Source: Mesorhizobium loti (lineage in GTDB: Bacteria; Pseudomonadota; Alphaproteobacteria; Rhizobiales; Rhizobiaceae). Taken from it: DNA of 64,000 nt. Below the pieces are notes generated by a model. The model did not search any database. It was not told where the DNA came from and saw only the letters and a program-made list of their open reading frames with translations. Numbering within the stretch: position 1 is the first letter of the stretch; every line of letters begins with the position of its first letter. A program made the position numbers and the translations under genes. The stretch lies in contig NZ_PJRO01000008.1 of NCBI RefSeq assembly GCF_002858745.1, forward strand, positions 248,001 to 312,000, written 5' to 3'. Below, piece after piece: positions 63,466 to 64,000 of this stretch.

Positions 63466-64000
63466 ATGAGTGGCTCGGTGGTCCTTCTGCATCTGGCCGG
63501 CGCGGTGGCGCTGATGCTGTTTGCCACCCGTATGGTGAAGACCGGCGTCGAGCGCGCTTATGGCGACGTGCTGCGGCTGAAGCTACGCGGCACCATGAAG
63601 AACCCGCTGCTGGCGGTGCTGGCAGGGACCGCACTGGCGATCGCACTGCAGAGTTCCACTGCCGTCACCCTCCTGGTCGGCTCCTTCGCAGGCGCCGGCA
63701 TTGTTTCGGGCATGGCCGGGCAGCTGGCCGTCCGTGGCGCCGAGATCGGCTCGGCGCTGGTCGTCAAGCTGCTCACTTTCGACCTGACGCTGATCGTGCC
63801 GATTTGCCTGATCACCGGCACGATCATGTTCATGGCCACCGAGCGGCGCGACTGGCGCCAGATCGGCCGCATCCTGATCGGTGTCGGCCTTCTGCTCTTG
63901 TCGCTGGAGATGATCGGCCAGGCCTCCGAGCCGCTGCGCGAAAGCCAGTTGCTGCCTGTCATCATCGACTATTTCAAGGGCGATCCTGTCACGGCCTACA
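63466..64000 (+). CDS. Na/Pi cotransporter family protein, N-terminal part
   Basis: The frame starts MSGSVVLLHLAGAVALMLFA and stays open to the right edge (178 residues visible). It has hydrophobic spans and the conserved repeat of the NptA family, with LALALQSSTA-type motif (here AIALQSSTAVTLLVGSFAGA) near residue 55-75, which forms the phosphate/sodium site. The protein should import phosphate with sodium through the inner membrane, or regulate it; a PhoU-like tail may follow outside the window. An upstream ATG at 63458 is closed by a stop. Confidence 0.88.
   Translation, partial: MSGSVVLLHLAGAVALMLFATRMVKTGVERAYGDVLRLKLRGTMKNPLLAVLAGTALAIALQSSTAVTLLVGSFAGAGIVSGMAGQLAVRGAEIGSALVVKLLTFDLTLIVPICLITGTIMFMATERRDWRQIGRILIGVGLLLLSLEMIGQASEPLRESQLLPVIIDYFKGDPVTAY

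Overview
The window reads as chromosome of an alphaproteobacterium of the order Rhizobiales, most like the Phyllobacteriaceae (Mesorhizobium-type). This rests on the high GC content, the dnaG-rpoD order, DUF1036, DUF930, DUF2189 and HlyU-type proteins, and a dispersed ~100-bp intergenic repeat. Genus is inferred by recall, not by a search. No transposase, integrase, prophage, CRISPR array or rRNA operon is visible.

Positions 1 to about 29,600 are the accessory half of a type VI secretion (T6SS) locus. It opens inside one tssM gene, followed by tagF. A four-gene cargo operon comes next (DUF2169 adaptor, ketosynthase-like protein, DUF4150 PAAR-like protein with a putative nuclease tail, probable immunity protein). 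The convergent vgrG-DUF6484-TIGR02270 operon follows. Then comes a regulatory and membrane block: FHA protein, TssL with an OmpA tail, a second complete TssM, phosphatase PppA, kinase PpkA, a DUF1036 protein and an M23/transglycosylase peptidoglycan hydrolase. PpkA, PppA and the FHA protein point to threonine-phosphorylation control of assembly. No hcp, tssB, tssC, tssE, tssF, tssG, tssH, tssJ or tssK gene is present, so the rest of the machine presumably lies to the left. The tail of the block holds two caspase-like proteins, an OmpA protein, a DUF6931 protein and a YceI-OmpA fusion.

Positions 29,979 to 36,581 encode a heme-copper oxidase operon with two subunit III genes, a YbaK-type deacylase, a DUF2189 membrane protein and a small cytochrome c. 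Positions 36,582 to 43,284 are mixed housekeeping: tRNA-Ile(CAT), a SIMPL protein, a YcgN cysteine-cluster protein, a very proline-rich OmpA protein and a YqhA membrane protein.

Positions 43,282 to 57,869 are metabolic and regulatory genes, often as divergent regulator/target pairs: HxlR with a quinone-oxidoreductase-like enzyme, TetR with a VOC protein, and LysR with azoreductase. An active HtrA-like protease faces a homologue that has lost its whole catalytic triad. Positions 57,901 to 64,000 carry the conserved rpoD and dnaG genes, an RcnB-like protein and the start of a Na/Pi cotransporter.

The most unusual signals are: two TssM genes in one locus; an apparently catalytically dead ketosynthase between T6SS adaptor and effector; a caspase ending in a CxxCH motif; a perfect CRP-type palindrome upstream of the other caspase; and five copies of a MITE-like repeat whose ends coincide with start or stop codons of neighbouring genes.
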